This document shows positions 1 to 9,900 of a stretch of 64,000 nt of DNA, one piece after another (within the stretch, counting starts at the first letter, position 1; each line of letters opens with the position of its first letter). Location of the stretch: contig JAQWHM010000021.1 of the NCBI GenBank assembly GCA_029249345.1, positions 97,436 through 161,435 of the forward strand, written 5' to 3'. The notes beneath the pieces are model-generated. The model searched no databases, was not told where the DNA came from, and saw nothing but the letters and a program-made list of their open reading frames with translations. This DNA comes from UBA10348 sp002469915 (lineage in GTDB: Bacteria > Bacteroidota > Rhodothermia > Rhodothermales > UBA10348). The position numbers and the translations under genes were made by a program.

Positions 1-2
1 AT

Positions 3-1199
3 TTGCTGGCCGACGATATCGATATGGAACCGGTACCTGGATACAAGGCGGCCAACTGGGCAAGAGGGTATGGGGACTTCGTCATGAAGCCCGATCTTCG
101 CACGCTTCGACGCATTCCATGGCTGGAAGCCACGGCGTTGGTGCTTTGCGATGTGGAAGATCATCACCACAAGCCCGTAGACCACAGCCCCCGAGCCATG
201 CTGCAGAAACAGCTTGCTCGGCTCGAAGCCCACGGCTTGAAAGCCATGATGGCCTCAGAGCTAGAGTTTTACTTGTTCGACGAATCCTATCGGGATATCA
301 GCGACCGCAACTTCCAAGAACCGCGTACGTCCGGCACGTACATACAAGACTACCATATCCTGCAAACCACGCGAGAAGAGCCCGTTTTGCGGGCAATGCG
401 CAATGGATTAGAAGGCGCAGGTATTCCGGTAGAGAATTCGAAAGGCGAATGGGGTCCTGGGCAAGAAGAACTGAATATTGAATATTCAGATGCTCTTTCC
501 ATGGCGGATCGCCATGTGATCATGAAAAACGGAATGAAGGAAATCGCCGACGCGCATGGCAAAGCGATCACCTTCATGGCCAAGTGGAAGACGGATCTTG
601 CCGGCAGTAGCTGTCACATCCATCTCTCTTTGCAGGACGGTCAGGGATCCAATGTTTTTTGTGAGTCGAAGGACGAACACGGCATGTCTGATACGATGCG
701 CCATTTTATGGCCGGCCAACTCGCTCACGCGAGTGATATCACGTACTTCCTAGCACCATTTATCAACTCCTACAAGCGTTTCCAGGCGGGGACGTTCGCA
801 CCCACCAAAGCTATTTGGTCACGAGATAACCGCACCGCCGGATTTCGCTTATGCGGAGAAGGCGGAAAGGCGATTCGTAGCGAGTGCCGCATAGGTGGCG
901 CAGATCTCAACCCCTACCTCGCCTTTGCCGCTTTGATTGCCGCTGGATTGGATGGAATAGAGAATAAACGAGCACTAGAAGACGCCTATATGGGCGATGC
1001 ATACACAGGCGATGACTTACGAGAAATTCCTAAAACGCTTCGTGAGGCCATTGTAGCACTCGACGGCTCGGCCATGCTGCGTGAGGCGCTCGGAGATCAT
1101 GTGATTGAACACTACGTGCACACTGCTCGCTGGGAGCAAAGCGAATTTGACCGACAGGTCACAGATTGGGAAGTTAAACGTGGATTTGAGCGGAGTTGA
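3..1199 (+). CDS. Glutamine-synthetase-family gamma-glutamyl-amine ligase (5' truncated)
   Basis: ATP-dependent ligase of the glutamine synthetase fold, likely joining glutamate to an amine rather than to ammonia (PuuA/GlnT type). The 398 visible codons include a GS-like beta-strand motif (SSCHIHLSL) and the C-terminal active-site region with NRTAGFR and the segment around GGADLNPYLAFAA. Family members are about 440-460 residues, so some 50 N-terminal residues lie before the window and the apparent TTG start at base 3 is not the real start. It runs directly into an aldehyde dehydrogenase and an iron-type alcohol dehydrogenase. That neighbourhood argues for gamma-glutamylation in amine or amino-alcohol catabolism and against primary nitrogen assimilation. 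The exact substrate cannot be read from the sequence. Confidence 0.85.
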   Translation: MLADDIDMEPVPGYKAANWARGYGDFVMKPDLRTLRRIPWLEATALVLCDVEDHHHKPVDHSPRAMLQKQLARLEAHGLKAMMASELEFYLFDESYRDISDRNFQEPRTSGTYIQDYHILQTTREEPVLRAMRNGLEGAGIPVENSKGEWGPGQEELNIEYSDALSMADRHVIMKNGMKEIADAHGKAITFMAKWKTDLAGSSCHIHLSLQDGQGSNVFCESKDEHGMSDTMRHFMAGQLAHASDITYFLAPFINSYKRFQAGTFAPTKAIWSRDNRTAGFRLCGEGGKAIRSECRIGGADLNPYLAFAALIAAGLDGIENKRALEDAYMGDAYTGDDLREIPKTLREAIVALDGSAMLREALGDHVIEHYVHTARWEQSEFDRQVTDWEVKRGFERS

Positions 1200-1202
1200 T
1201 TG

Positions 1203-2588
1203 ATGCAAGAATCTATTACCAGTTACTCGCCGATGGACGGCAGCGTTGTCGCCCACCGATCAATAGCCTCTGCTGAGACCATCACTCAATCCCTCATTTT
1301 AGCGCGAGTGGCACAGGCGGAATGGTCGCAATGCCCTATTGCTGAACGTGCGATCGTGTGTTCCGCCATCGTAGACGCTATGCTTTCGATGAAAGAGGAG
1401 ATCATACCCGAATTGACCCAACAAATGGGCCGCCCAATTCGTTATGGAGCGGGAGAATTGGCCGGGTTTAAACAACGCGCGTCGCATATGATCGATATAG
1501 CGAGTGATGCACTAGCTCCTTTGCACATCGATTCTCCCGATGGACTCGAGCGTAGGATTGAACGCGAACCCATCGGGTTACTTTTTGTCATTGCGCCCTG
1601 GAATTATCCCTACCTAACCGCCGTAAACTCGGTAATTCCAGCTCTCTTGGCTGGCAACGCCGTCATCTTGAAGCATGCTCCGCAGACGTTACTCGTGGGA
1701 GAGCGGTTTCAACAAGCATGTGATCAAGCTGATTTGCCCGAAGGACTATTCACCAACTTAGTGCTGAGCCATGAGCAGGCGGATGATTTGCTGGCTCGTG
1801 GCGCTGTTGACCGGGTACACTTCACAGGATCTGTCGCTTCTGGTCATATCGTGGATCGGGCATCCTGCGGAGTGGGAGTTGGATTGGAATTGGGAGGTAA
1901 AGATCCAGCCTATGTTCGGGCAGATGCCGATATTGCGTTTGCCGCTGAGCAACTAGTTGATGGAGCCTTTTTCAACTCTGGTCAAAGCTGCTGCGGTATA
2001 GAGCGCATTTATGTGGATGAGACGGTTTATTCCGAGTTTGTGGACGCCTTCGTGGCGCTGACTAAGCAGTATGTTGTAGGAGACCCAATGGACCCTGAAA
2101 CGACGCTTGGACCCATGATTTCAGCAGATGCAGCTCAATTTGTTCGGAAACAGATTGATGAAGCCGTGGCCGATGGGGCACAAACGCTTATAGATTCTGC
2201 CGCGTTTGGTTCAATTGACCCTACGAGTGCTTTTGTAGCTCCACAGGTCGTAGTCAATGTGAATCATTCCATGTCCATTATGCGAGATGAGTCTTTTGGA
2301 CCGGTCGTGGGCATAATGTCGGTGGGCGGCGATGCCGAGGCCATCCGCTTAATGAACGACTCTGAGTTTGGTTTGACGGCTTCGATATGGACCGCTCACT
2401 CTGAAGCTGCCCAAGACATTGGGAGGCAGGTTGAGGCTGGTACGATCTTTCTTAATCGATGCGACTACTTGGATCCGGCACTTGCTTGGGCGGGGGTCAA
2501 GAACTCGGGCCGAGGCGCAACTTTATCCGAATTAGGATACGCGCATCTCACTCGTCCCAAATCATATTATTTACGTAGCTCTACATGA
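1203..2588 (+). CDS. NAD(P)-dependent aldehyde dehydrogenase
   Basis: Oxidises an aldehyde to the carboxylate in the cytoplasm. The 461-residue protein has the family hallmarks: APWNYPY around the oxyanion Asn, LELGGKDP with the general-base Glu, and the nucleophile in FNSGQSCCG (Cys263, counted from the ATG at 1203). A TTG three bases earlier is also possible, but the ATG is the better start. The gene begins 3 bases after the ligase stop and overlaps the next gene by ATGA, so the three are almost certainly co-transcribed and translationally coupled. In context it probably oxidises a gamma-glutamylated aminoaldehyde; this substrate is inferred, the family assignment is firm. Confidence 0.92.
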   Translation: MQESITSYSPMDGSVVAHRSIASAETITQSLILARVAQAEWSQCPIAERAIVCSAIVDAMLSMKEEIIPELTQQMGRPIRYGAGELAGFKQRASHMIDIASDALAPLHIDSPDGLERRIEREPIGLLFVIAPWNYPYLTAVNSVIPALLAGNAVILKHAPQTLLVGERFQQACDQADLPEGLFTNLVLSHEQADDLLARGAVDRVHFTGSVASGHIVDRASCGVGVGLELGGKDPAYVRADADIAFAAEQLVDGAFFNSGQSCCGIERIYVDETVYSEFVDAFVALTKQYVVGDPMDPETTLGPMISADAAQFVRKQIDEAVADGAQTLIDSAAFGSIDPTSAFVAPQVVVNVNHSMSIMRDESFGPVVGIMSVGGDAEAIRLMNDSEFGLTASIWTAHSEAAQDIGRQVEAGTIFLNRCDYLDPALAWAGVKNSGRGATLSELGYAHLTRPKSYYLRSST

Positions 2589-3733
2589 AAGCCAACTGGT
2601 CGTATCCCACAGAAATACGCTTTGGCGCTGGCCGCATAAGTGAATTGGCAGATGTCTGCGCGGGCGCCGGTGTCCGGCGCCCGCTCTTCGTCACTGACCG
2701 TTCTCTAGCGACGCTTCCCATAACGCAGCAGGCGCTTAAACTAGTTTCTTCATCGGCAGTGCTCTTTTCAGATGTCAGTCCTAATCCAAAAGGAGCCGAT
2801 GTCGCCAAAGGGGTCGCCTTATATCAGCAAGAAAAGTGCGATGGCGTGATTGGGTTCGGAGGCGGCTCCGCGCTAGATACGGCCAAAACTATCGCCTTCA
2901 TGCAAGGTCAAAATAGGCCGATATGGGACTTTGAAGACATTGGAGACTGGTGGACACGCGCTAATGCCGATGCCATCGCACCTGTCATCGCCATCCCAAC
3001 AACCGCGGGCACCGGATCTGAAGTAGGGCGGGCTAGCGTCATTACCAAAGAGGACTCGCAGGAAAAGAAAATCATTTTCCATCCCAAGATGCTCCCCGTC
3101 GTGGTGATTGCCGACCCTGAACTGACCGTAGGGCTCCCACCTGTACTCACCGCAGGTGCCGGAATGGATGTACTAGCTCATTGTATGGAAGCGTATTGCG
3201 CGCCCAACTTTCACCCCATGTCCGCAGGAATCGCCTTAGAAGGCATGCGGCTTGTTTCGCAGGCCCTCGTGCGTGCAGTAAAAGACGGTAGCGATATCGA
3301 AGCCCGGTCTCACATGTTGATTGCGGCATCCATGGGAGCCGTGGCATTTCAAAAAGGCTTAGGCGCCATTCACTCGTTGTCTCATCCTGTAGGGGCGATG
3401 TACCAAACGCATCACGGAATGACCAATGCCGTGTTTATGCCGTATGTATTGGTTTACAACCGAGAAGTAATCCAAGGCAAAATTGGCCCCATGTGTGATG
3501 CCATTGGAATTGATCGTGGTTTTGACTCGTTGCTTGATTGGGTATTGCAGTTACGTCAGGAGATCAACGTGCCGCACACGCTTGAAGATTTTGGTGTACC
3601 GGATGATCAAGTAGACCTAATTGCTGAGCGAGCCGTTGCTGATCCAAGTACCGGTACAAACCCCCGCGTTCTAGATGAGAAAGGCGCCAAACAGATTTTT
3701 CTTGCAGCCCATTCGGGCAGTCTGGAATTCTAA
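2585..3733 (+). CDS. Iron-containing alcohol dehydrogenase
   Basis: Group III metal-dependent alcohol dehydrogenase of 382 residues. It shows the nucleotide-binding GGGSALDTAK motif, a TTAGTGSE motif, and the metal-ligand region with DVLAHCMEAY followed by SHPVGAMYQTHHG, whose Asp and His residues bind Fe2+ or Zn2+. The start overlaps the aldehyde dehydrogenase stop by four bases (ATGA). An alcohol dehydrogenase beside an aldehyde dehydrogenase and a GS-type ligase suggests a primary alcohol carried on a glutamylated amine, for example an ethanolamine-like substrate. The gene ends facing the XRE regulator at 3761 on the opposite strand. Confidence 0.9.
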   Translation: MKANWSYPTEIRFGAGRISELADVCAGAGVRRPLFVTDRSLATLPITQQALKLVSSSAVLFSDVSPNPKGADVAKGVALYQQEKCDGVIGFGGGSALDTAKTIAFMQGQNRPIWDFEDIGDWWTRANADAIAPVIAIPTTAGTGSEVGRASVITKEDSQEKKIIFHPKMLPVVVIADPELTVGLPPVLTAGAGMDVLAHCMEAYCAPNFHPMSAGIALEGMRLVSQALVRAVKDGSDIEARSHMLIAASMGAVAFQKGLGAIHSLSHPVGAMYQTHHGMTNAVFMPYVLVYNREVIQGKIGPMCDAIGIDRGFDSLLDWVLQLRQEINVPHTLEDFGVPDDQVDLIAERAVADPSTGTNPRVLDEKGAKQIFLAAHSGSLEF

Positions 3734-3760
3734 AGGACCCACTCCCCCTCTACCGTACGT

Positions 3761-3985
3761 TCAGGCAATGGGCTTTTCGTCGTACTGGAATACGTCCTCT
3801 ACTTTTTTTCCGAAGACGCGAGCAATCCGAAAAGCAAGCTCCAAGGAAGGTGCATACTTTGCCGCTTCGATGGCATAAATCGTTTGCCGCGTGGCTCCAA
3901 TGCGATCCGCTAACTCCTGCTGGGTCATCTCGTCGTGATGAAAACGAAGATGCCTGATCGTATTTCTGATTGCTGTCTTTTCCAT
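3761..3985 (-). CDS. XRE-family small HTH transcriptional regulator
   Basis: A 74-residue DNA-binding protein that is almost entirely one Cro/CI-type helix-turn-helix (core around MTQQELADRIGATRQTIY, then IEAAKYAPSLELAFRIARVF). Its length and its C-terminal VEDVFQYDE resemble the compact regulators typically paired with a small membrane protein. The ATG at 3985 directly abuts the TAG stop of the upstream membrane-protein gene, so the two form an operon. It may control its own promoter through the palindrome at 4530-4553; that link is inferred. Confidence 0.9.
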   Translation of the reverse strand: MEKTAIRNTIRHLRFHHDEMTQQELADRIGATRQTIYAIEAAKYAPSLELAFRIARVFGKKVEDVFQYDEKPIA

Positions 3986-4471
3986 CTATGCATCCTTCCG
4001 ATATAACACGACCTGAGCCACGCTTTTTGCCGTGGTGCCTACGAAAAACACGGCAACCAAGTAATGGACAATCATTGCATCCATCCTTCCTACATATACC
4101 GGGTCGGCGAGTGAATTGATGAAACCATAGACGAACAGGTGCCCGATCAGAATGAGCACGGCTACCATGAACACGTAATAGCCAATTTTGAATCCTATTG
4201 CGGCTATTCGGACGTCGCGTTCGTCTCTATCAACTCGTCCGCCTTGAGACGACTGAATGGAAATGATAGTTTGGAATACGACGTCTACGATGACCAGGAT
4301 GACGACGGCCTGAATAAAATTCTCTCTGATGGGTTCGAATAAGGACGGGATGCCGAATACGAACAAAAGGTAGACCAACGCAAAGACGATGGAAGAAAGA
4401 GTGGACGACCAGGCATAGACTTCCTGTCGGGACATCGGAGTAGGTGGGAGCGGAGAGTATGAGTCTTGCAT
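3986..4471 (-). CDS. Small multi-pass membrane protein paired with XRE regulator (DUF2178-like)
   Basis: 161 residues with four predicted membrane segments (roughly residues 25-45, 52-70, 95-117 and 130-152) and a charged cytoplasmic loop containing GGRVDRDERDVRI. A DERD-type loop followed by a hydrophobic pair resembles DUF2178-like proteins, which commonly neighbour small XRE regulators. The biochemical role is unknown; it could sense or buffer a signal for the regulator encoded immediately downstream. The family call is by resemblance only. Its promoter should lie between 4472 and 4690, shared with the divergent ABC exporter. Confidence 0.7.
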   Translation of the reverse strand: MQDSYSPLPPTPMSRQEVYAWSSTLSSIVFALVYLLFVFGIPSLFEPIRENFIQAVVILVIVDVVFQTIISIQSSQGGRVDRDERDVRIAAIGFKIGYYVFMVAVLILIGHLFVYGFINSLADPVYVGRMDAMIVHYLVAVFFVGTTAKSVAQVVLYRKDA

Positions 4472-4529
4472 AGTTTCGAGTTCGTCAGTGACGGAGGATG
4501 ATTGGCTATTATGTATGCTGTTCTTTACG

Positions 4530-4553
4530 TGATGTAAATTATAAGTTACATCA
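4530..4553. promoter_or_regulatory. Perfect inverted repeat, candidate operator
   Basis: TGATGTAA, an 8-base AT-rich spacer, then TTACATCA: two perfect 8-base arms in the divergent promoter region between the membrane-protein/XRE operon (minus strand) and the ABC exporter (plus strand). The dyad size suits a dimeric HTH protein, and the XRE regulator encoded next door is the obvious candidate. Binding itself is inferred. Confidence 0.45.
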
Positions 4554-4690
4554 TGACGTCTTTTTTTTACAATTAAGCTTTTTTTCAGGAGTAAAGATGA
4601 TTTTTCGTGTAAGCAGCACCTTTTACTCAGGAGTCCGTAGAAAGAAGCTTACTGCCTTGTGCGTAGCCCACCTAAAACCTTCAAATCTCG

Positions 4691-5641
4691 ATGCCAATAC
4701 TCAGCATTGAAGGCGTGACTAAACGGTATGGTGATTTCACCGCTGTCAACGACGTCTCATTTACTGCCCAGCCTGGGCGTATCCTCGGTCTTCTCGGCCC
4801 AAATGGTGCCGGAAAAACCACCGCCATCCGCATGGCTGCCTACATCACGATACCGGACGAAGGCCAGGTAATGTTCGGAGATGCCAAAGTTGGACCGGCT
4901 TCGCAGGAACGAATGGGCTATCTACCCGAAGAGCGCGGTCTGTATAAGAAGATGAAAGTCGGCGAACAGCTGATGTACTTCGCCGAGCTCAAGGGCATGG
5001 ACCGAAAGGTGGCCCGCGAGAAGATCAAGTACTGGTTGGAACGCGTGGGCGCACTCGATTGGGTGTCCAAGAAAACCAATGAGCTTTCCAAAGGGATGCA
5101 GCAGAAGATTCAGTTCGTCGCGACGATCCTGCACGAGCCTGAACTCCTGATTCTAGATGAACCCTTCAGTGGCCTCGACCCGATCAACGCAGAGCTTCTC
5201 CAAGACGTCATCATGGAGCTTAAAGATGGGGGCCGCACCATTCTGTTTGCTTCACATCGCATGGAGCAGGTTGAGCAGTTGTGCGATGATATTTGCTTGA
5301 TTTCGAGGGGAGAGATTGTGGTGAATGGAGCGCTGAACGAAGTGAAGCGCCGATACGGAAAGAACACCATATTGATGGATTTCGAAGGAAATCCTGCGTT
5401 TCTGGATACCCTTGAAGCCTCTGGCGCGGCCCGCATCGGGACGCGCAGTACTCGCCATGCAGAAATCAACCTGTTGAACGGTACCCGTCCAAAAGCCGTA
5501 CTGGAAGTGGCCATGCCTCATGTGCAGGATATCACCCGGTTTGAACTAGTTGAACCTCCGATGCGGGAAATCTTCGTACGCGCTGTTACCGAACAGCAAG
5601 GACATATCGACGAAGCTGACGCAGCCCCATCCATCGCATAA
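4691..5641 (+). CDS. ABC transporter ATP-binding protein, NatA type
   Basis: ATPase subunit (316 residues) of an ABC-2 type exporter. Walker A is GPNGAGKTT near residues 36-44, the signature region reads LSKGMQQKIQF, and Walker B is LLILDEPFSGLD. The roughly 90 residues after the nucleotide-binding domain match the C-terminal extension common in NatA-like proteins. The gene is followed after 14 bases by its permease. NatAB-type pairs export sodium, drugs or peptides; the substrate cannot be told from sequence. Confidence 0.9.
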   Translation: MPILSIEGVTKRYGDFTAVNDVSFTAQPGRILGLLGPNGAGKTTAIRMAAYITIPDEGQVMFGDAKVGPASQERMGYLPEERGLYKKMKVGEQLMYFAELKGMDRKVAREKIKYWLERVGALDWVSKKTNELSKGMQQKIQFVATILHEPELLILDEPFSGLDPINAELLQDVIMELKDGGRTILFASHRMEQVEQLCDDICLISRGEIVVNGALNEVKRRYGKNTILMDFEGNPAFLDTLEASGAARIGTRSTRHAEINLLNGTRPKAVLEVAMPHVQDITRFELVEPPMREIFVRAVTEQQGHIDEADAAPSIA

Positions 5642-5655
5642 CCCGCACCCACATC

Positions 5656-6945
5656 ATGCCTAGGAATAAAACATTTGTTGTCGCCAAGAACGAATTCATG
5701 AAGCGGGTCAAGACTCGCTGGTTCGTCTTCACGACATTGCTCGGCCCCATGGTCCTCATTGGATTCATGACCGTAATCGGTTTTGTGACCGCATCCGCCA
5801 TTGAAGGAGGAGAATCAACGATTGCCGTGCTTGATCAGACGGGACGTATGGAATTGGATGATTCCGATAGCTTCACGTTCGTAGCCACAGTGGATCGCGA
5901 AGAAGATCTCCGTAACAAGGTCTTAAACGATGAGTACTCCGGATATCTTGTCCTTCCAGAAGGCCTAATTGAAGGCACTTCAGGTGCACGATATTACTCC
6001 AGTGAAGGCGGCGGCATCAGTAGTTTCAACTGGGACCTTGAGCGCACAATTCGGGACGTGGTTCGCCTCGAGCGCCTTGAAGATCAGAACGTATCCCGCG
6101 AAGTCTTTGACATCATTGATGCCGGCATCAACCTGGAGACCATCAAAATCTCAGATGAAGGCGAAGAAGAAGGCAGTACGGCGGCATACGCCATCGTAGG
6201 TGCCATCATGGGCTTCCTGATCTACATCACCATGCTCATCTACGGTTCTGTTGTTATGCAGGGCGTGATTCAGGAAAAAATGAACCGCGTGGTCGAGATC
6301 ATCATCTCTTCCGTGCGCCCTTTCCAACTGCTAATGGGCAAAGTGCTCGGCATCGGCGCGATGGGACTCGTTCAGATGAGTTTTTGGGCAGGACTCATTG
6401 CAGCGGGTACCTTCTTTTCGGGGACGCTTGTCAGTATGATCGTAGATCCCGCAAACCTGAATCTTCCCGAAACGGCCTCGCAAGAAGAAATACTGGCCGC
6501 AACCAACTTCAATATTCCTGACTTAGGACCTGAAGTGTTCATTTGGTTTGTTTTGTTCTTCCTGGGGGGATACCTGCTCTATGCCACCCTGTTTGCAGGC
6601 GTAGGATCGGCCGTTGAGCAACAGCAAGACGCCCAGAGTCTCATGCTCCCGCTCATGATGCCGATCATCGTATCGATCGTCTTCCTTCAGGCAGTCATTG
6701 AAGCTCCGAACAGCACACTTTCCGTTGCGCTATCCATGTTTCCCTTTACCGCACCCATTCCTATGGTCGTGCGAGTGGCTATGATAGACGTTCCCTTTTG
6801 GCAAGTGGGACTATCCTTCGCGCTGTTGATGGCCTCCTTCGTGGGCGCCGTCTGGGTCAGCTCACGCATCTACCGGATCGGAATCCTCAGCTACGGCAAA
6901 AAACCATCACTGAAAGAAATGATCAAGTGGATGCGATACGCTTAA
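5656..6945 (+). CDS. ABC-2 type exporter permease, NatB type
   Basis: Membrane partner (429 residues) of the preceding ATPase. One N-terminal membrane segment (about residues 22-45) is followed by a roughly 130-residue extracytoplasmic domain and then five or six further segments, the usual ABC-2/NatB topology. EKMNRVVEIIISSVRPFQLLMGK after the second membrane segment is the typical coupling-helix region of this family. It ends at base 6945 with its stop codon immediately adjacent to the stop of the convergent sortilin-like gene. Confidence 0.9.
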   Translation: MPRNKTFVVAKNEFMKRVKTRWFVFTTLLGPMVLIGFMTVIGFVTASAIEGGESTIAVLDQTGRMELDDSDSFTFVATVDREEDLRNKVLNDEYSGYLVLPEGLIEGTSGARYYSSEGGGISSFNWDLERTIRDVVRLERLEDQNVSREVFDIIDAGINLETIKISDEGEEEGSTAAYAIVGAIMGFLIYITMLIYGSVVMQGVIQEKMNRVVEIIISSVRPFQLLMGKVLGIGAMGLVQMSFWAGLIAAGTFFSGTLVSMIVDPANLNLPETASQEEILAATNFNIPDLGPEVFIWFVLFFLGGYLLYATLFAGVGSAVEQQQDAQSLMLPLMMPIIVSIVFLQAVIEAPNSTLSVALSMFPFTAPIPMVVRVAMIDVPFWQVGLSFALLMASFVGAVWVSSRIYRIGILSYGKKPSLKEMIKWMRYA

Positions 6946-9900
6946 TCATTCGACAAACAGCACTCCGGCGTCACGTAGGGCCATTCTAATTCCAGTCAAC
7001 GATTCGTTGATCACTGAGAGGGTAGTTTCGAATCCTGCGAGGTGTTCGTTCACAATCTGGAGCTGCTCTTTGTGCGTTTGGGTAGGGCCATACGTGGATG
7101 TGACGAGGCCAATGTCAAGGACCGAGAGGCGGCTGCCAACGGTTGGGGCAACACGTTCTCCGGGTTCCTGTCGAGCCGGTGGTCCATAGACATCCGCTCG
7201 AAGGTTCAACAGTCCTTGTTTCGCGTCGTGGATGCGAGAATCCAAATCACCGGTGCCACCCGTTGCACGGGATAAGGCAATTTCCATTTTGGTGATCGTA
7301 TCCATGGCTTCTGAAAGTGAAGCATCCAACACAGAGTTTCGGCCAACTGCATTCTCGTACGCTCGGAAGAAAGCGGCAACATCTGCATGAGAAGCACCGG
7401 GAAGAGCGCCCTCGCGAAGCGGCACGACATCGAAAGATTGTGGTGCAGAAAGCTCGGTAACCACTCCGTCGATTCGTTTCGACATCGTTACGGTGTATTG
7501 CCCGGGTTGAGCAAGCATTCCACTGGCTGTTGAGGATGCATCTGCTGAGGTGACTGCTTGTGGAGACGGATAGCGCAGATCCCAGGAAACGCGGTGGAAT
7601 CCTTTGGTGACCGGTCCCTCGATGCGCCGAACGGTGTTGCCTTCAGAGTCGCGAACCGTGAGGATCACGACAGGGTCGGCCTCGCTGCGCTCGGCCTCCA
7701 CAGCATCCCAGCCCGGAAACGCTACTGCCTGACCGTTCGCGACGGCTTTTTTCTCCGCTTCCTGCCTCACCTGCTTGAGCTTTTGCATCGAGTCACGCAG
7801 GTAATAGGTAAAGGTCGCGCCAAACTCAGGGTTCGGAGCCACATAGTGGTCTGAACCCTGTGAGCCACGCGTGTCATCAAAGCTTAGCATCGGACGCGGT
7901 ACATACCACCACGCCTTGCGCACACCGAATAGGGTCGCTTCTTGAGCCAGTTGTTCATTCGATACATCGCGCAGTGAGGTGTAATCGTCTAACACAAAAA
8001 ATCCGCGACCAAATGAAGCCCCAACGAGGTCATTTTCCCGCTTGTGAATGGCCAGATCGCGAAATGAAATGGTTGGCATATTTCCGGTCAGCTTGACCCA
8101 AGTTAATCCCCCATCCACCGTAAAGTGAATGCCATATTCCATAGCAATGAACATTAGGTCTTTGTCCACGTGATCCTGCACGATGCGCCAGGCTAGGGTG
8201 CGGTCTGGTAAGTTGGCTCGCATGGACTTCCATGAGCGGCCTTGATCGGTACTTTTCATCACATAGGGGCTGTAGTCACCGTATTTATGGTTGTCCATGA
8301 TGACATAAACGGTATTGACGTCGTACATATCCGCCTTAACGTCATTGACGAACGCCGTAGCTGGAACGCCCGGCATGGAACCCACTTCGATCTTGCGCCA
8401 GTTGGCCCCGCCGTCTTCGGTGACCTGCACGAGACCATCATCCGTACCTACGTAAATCAACCCCTCTTGCTGAGGCGATTCAGAAACAGATGTGATTGTG
8501 TTGTACATCGACATTGCACCTACATCCCAGGCATTATCCCAGCTCTGCGTACCGCCCATAATGGGCAACGTGAATCGGTCTTGGTCACGGGTTAGGTCAC
8601 CCGAGATAGCCGTCCAACTATCGCCACGGTTGTCGGATTTCCAGAGGCGGTGCGACGCGAAGTAAATGCGCGTGGCCAAATGTGGACTGACTAAAATGGG
8701 TGCATCCCAATTGAAGCGCTCGTAGTCTTCATCCGCGCCGGGTTGAGGCTGAATGTCCATCGCCTCACCCGTGATCATGTCGATCCGCGACAGCGCACCT
8801 TGCTGCCGCTCCGCATACATGATATTGGGGTTACCTGGCTCAGTTGCCGGCTGGTGCCCATCCCAGTTAAGCACAATTTTCCAGTCTGAGTTCTGGATAC
8901 CGTGGAGGTTATCCGTGCGCGAGGGGCCTCCTTGCGTAGAGTTGTCCTGCGTCCCGCCAAAGATGTTGTAGAAAGGCTCCGCGTCATCAAGCGCGACCTT
9001 GTAGTACTGCGTGACGGGCAGGTTCTCTATGAAGCGCCACGTTTTAGTCAGGTCAAAACTCTCATACAGACCACCGTCTGACCCAATCAACAAGTAGTCG
9101 GGATCATCCTCGCGAAAGGCAATAGCATGATTATCCCCATGCTTTGCCACTTCATTCATGCGAAAGAACGTCTTCCCACCATCGTCAGAAATCTGCAGAT
9201 TAGCATCCATCAAATAGAGCCGCTCGAACTGATGAGGCGAGGCGTATAGCTCCTGATAGTAATGCGGGCCCGTTGCACCCGATACCGCGTCCGACATCTT
9301 AGTCCAGGACGAGCCCCGGTCAGAGGACCGAAACACACCACCCGTCTTGCGATCTAACTCAATGGCTGCATAAACGATATCTGGCTGCTGAGGTGAAATG
9401 GCAAGACCAATTTTGCCCATATTCGACTCAGGTAACCCCCTTGTTACCTCTTCCCACGTTTCTCCCCCATCGGTACTACGGTGAATACCCGAACCCGGTC
9501 CTCCACTCATGTAAGCAGCTACAGTACGGTGGCGCTGCCACGTTGCGGCATACATCCAGTCGGGATTACGAGGGTCTACGGCAATATCCGTAACGCCCAC
9601 CCATTGATCCGTACCGAGCGTCTTTTTCCATGTGGCACCACCGTCTGTAGATTTGTAAAATCCACGGTCGCCGCCGGATGACCAAAGCGGTCCTTGCGCC
9701 GCTACATACACGACATCCGAGTTTTCTGGATGCACAATGATTTCAGAAACGTGTTCTGAGTCATGCAGTCCCATGTTAGTCCATGACTTCCCGCCATCAT
9801 CGCTGCGATAGACACCGTCTCCGTATCCCATGTGACGGCCTCCCACATTTTCACCGGTGCCGACCCACACCACATGCGGATTAGAAGGATCAAGACTCAC

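Noticed and set aside
4498..4710. Plus-strand open frame of 70 codons in the XRE/ABC promoter region
   Set aside because: No recognisable protein features, it spans the operator dyad and overlaps the real ABC start.
6943..6948. Abutting stop codons of convergent genes as an unusual structure
   Set aside because: Compact convergent ends are common; no terminator or repeat is present to support more.
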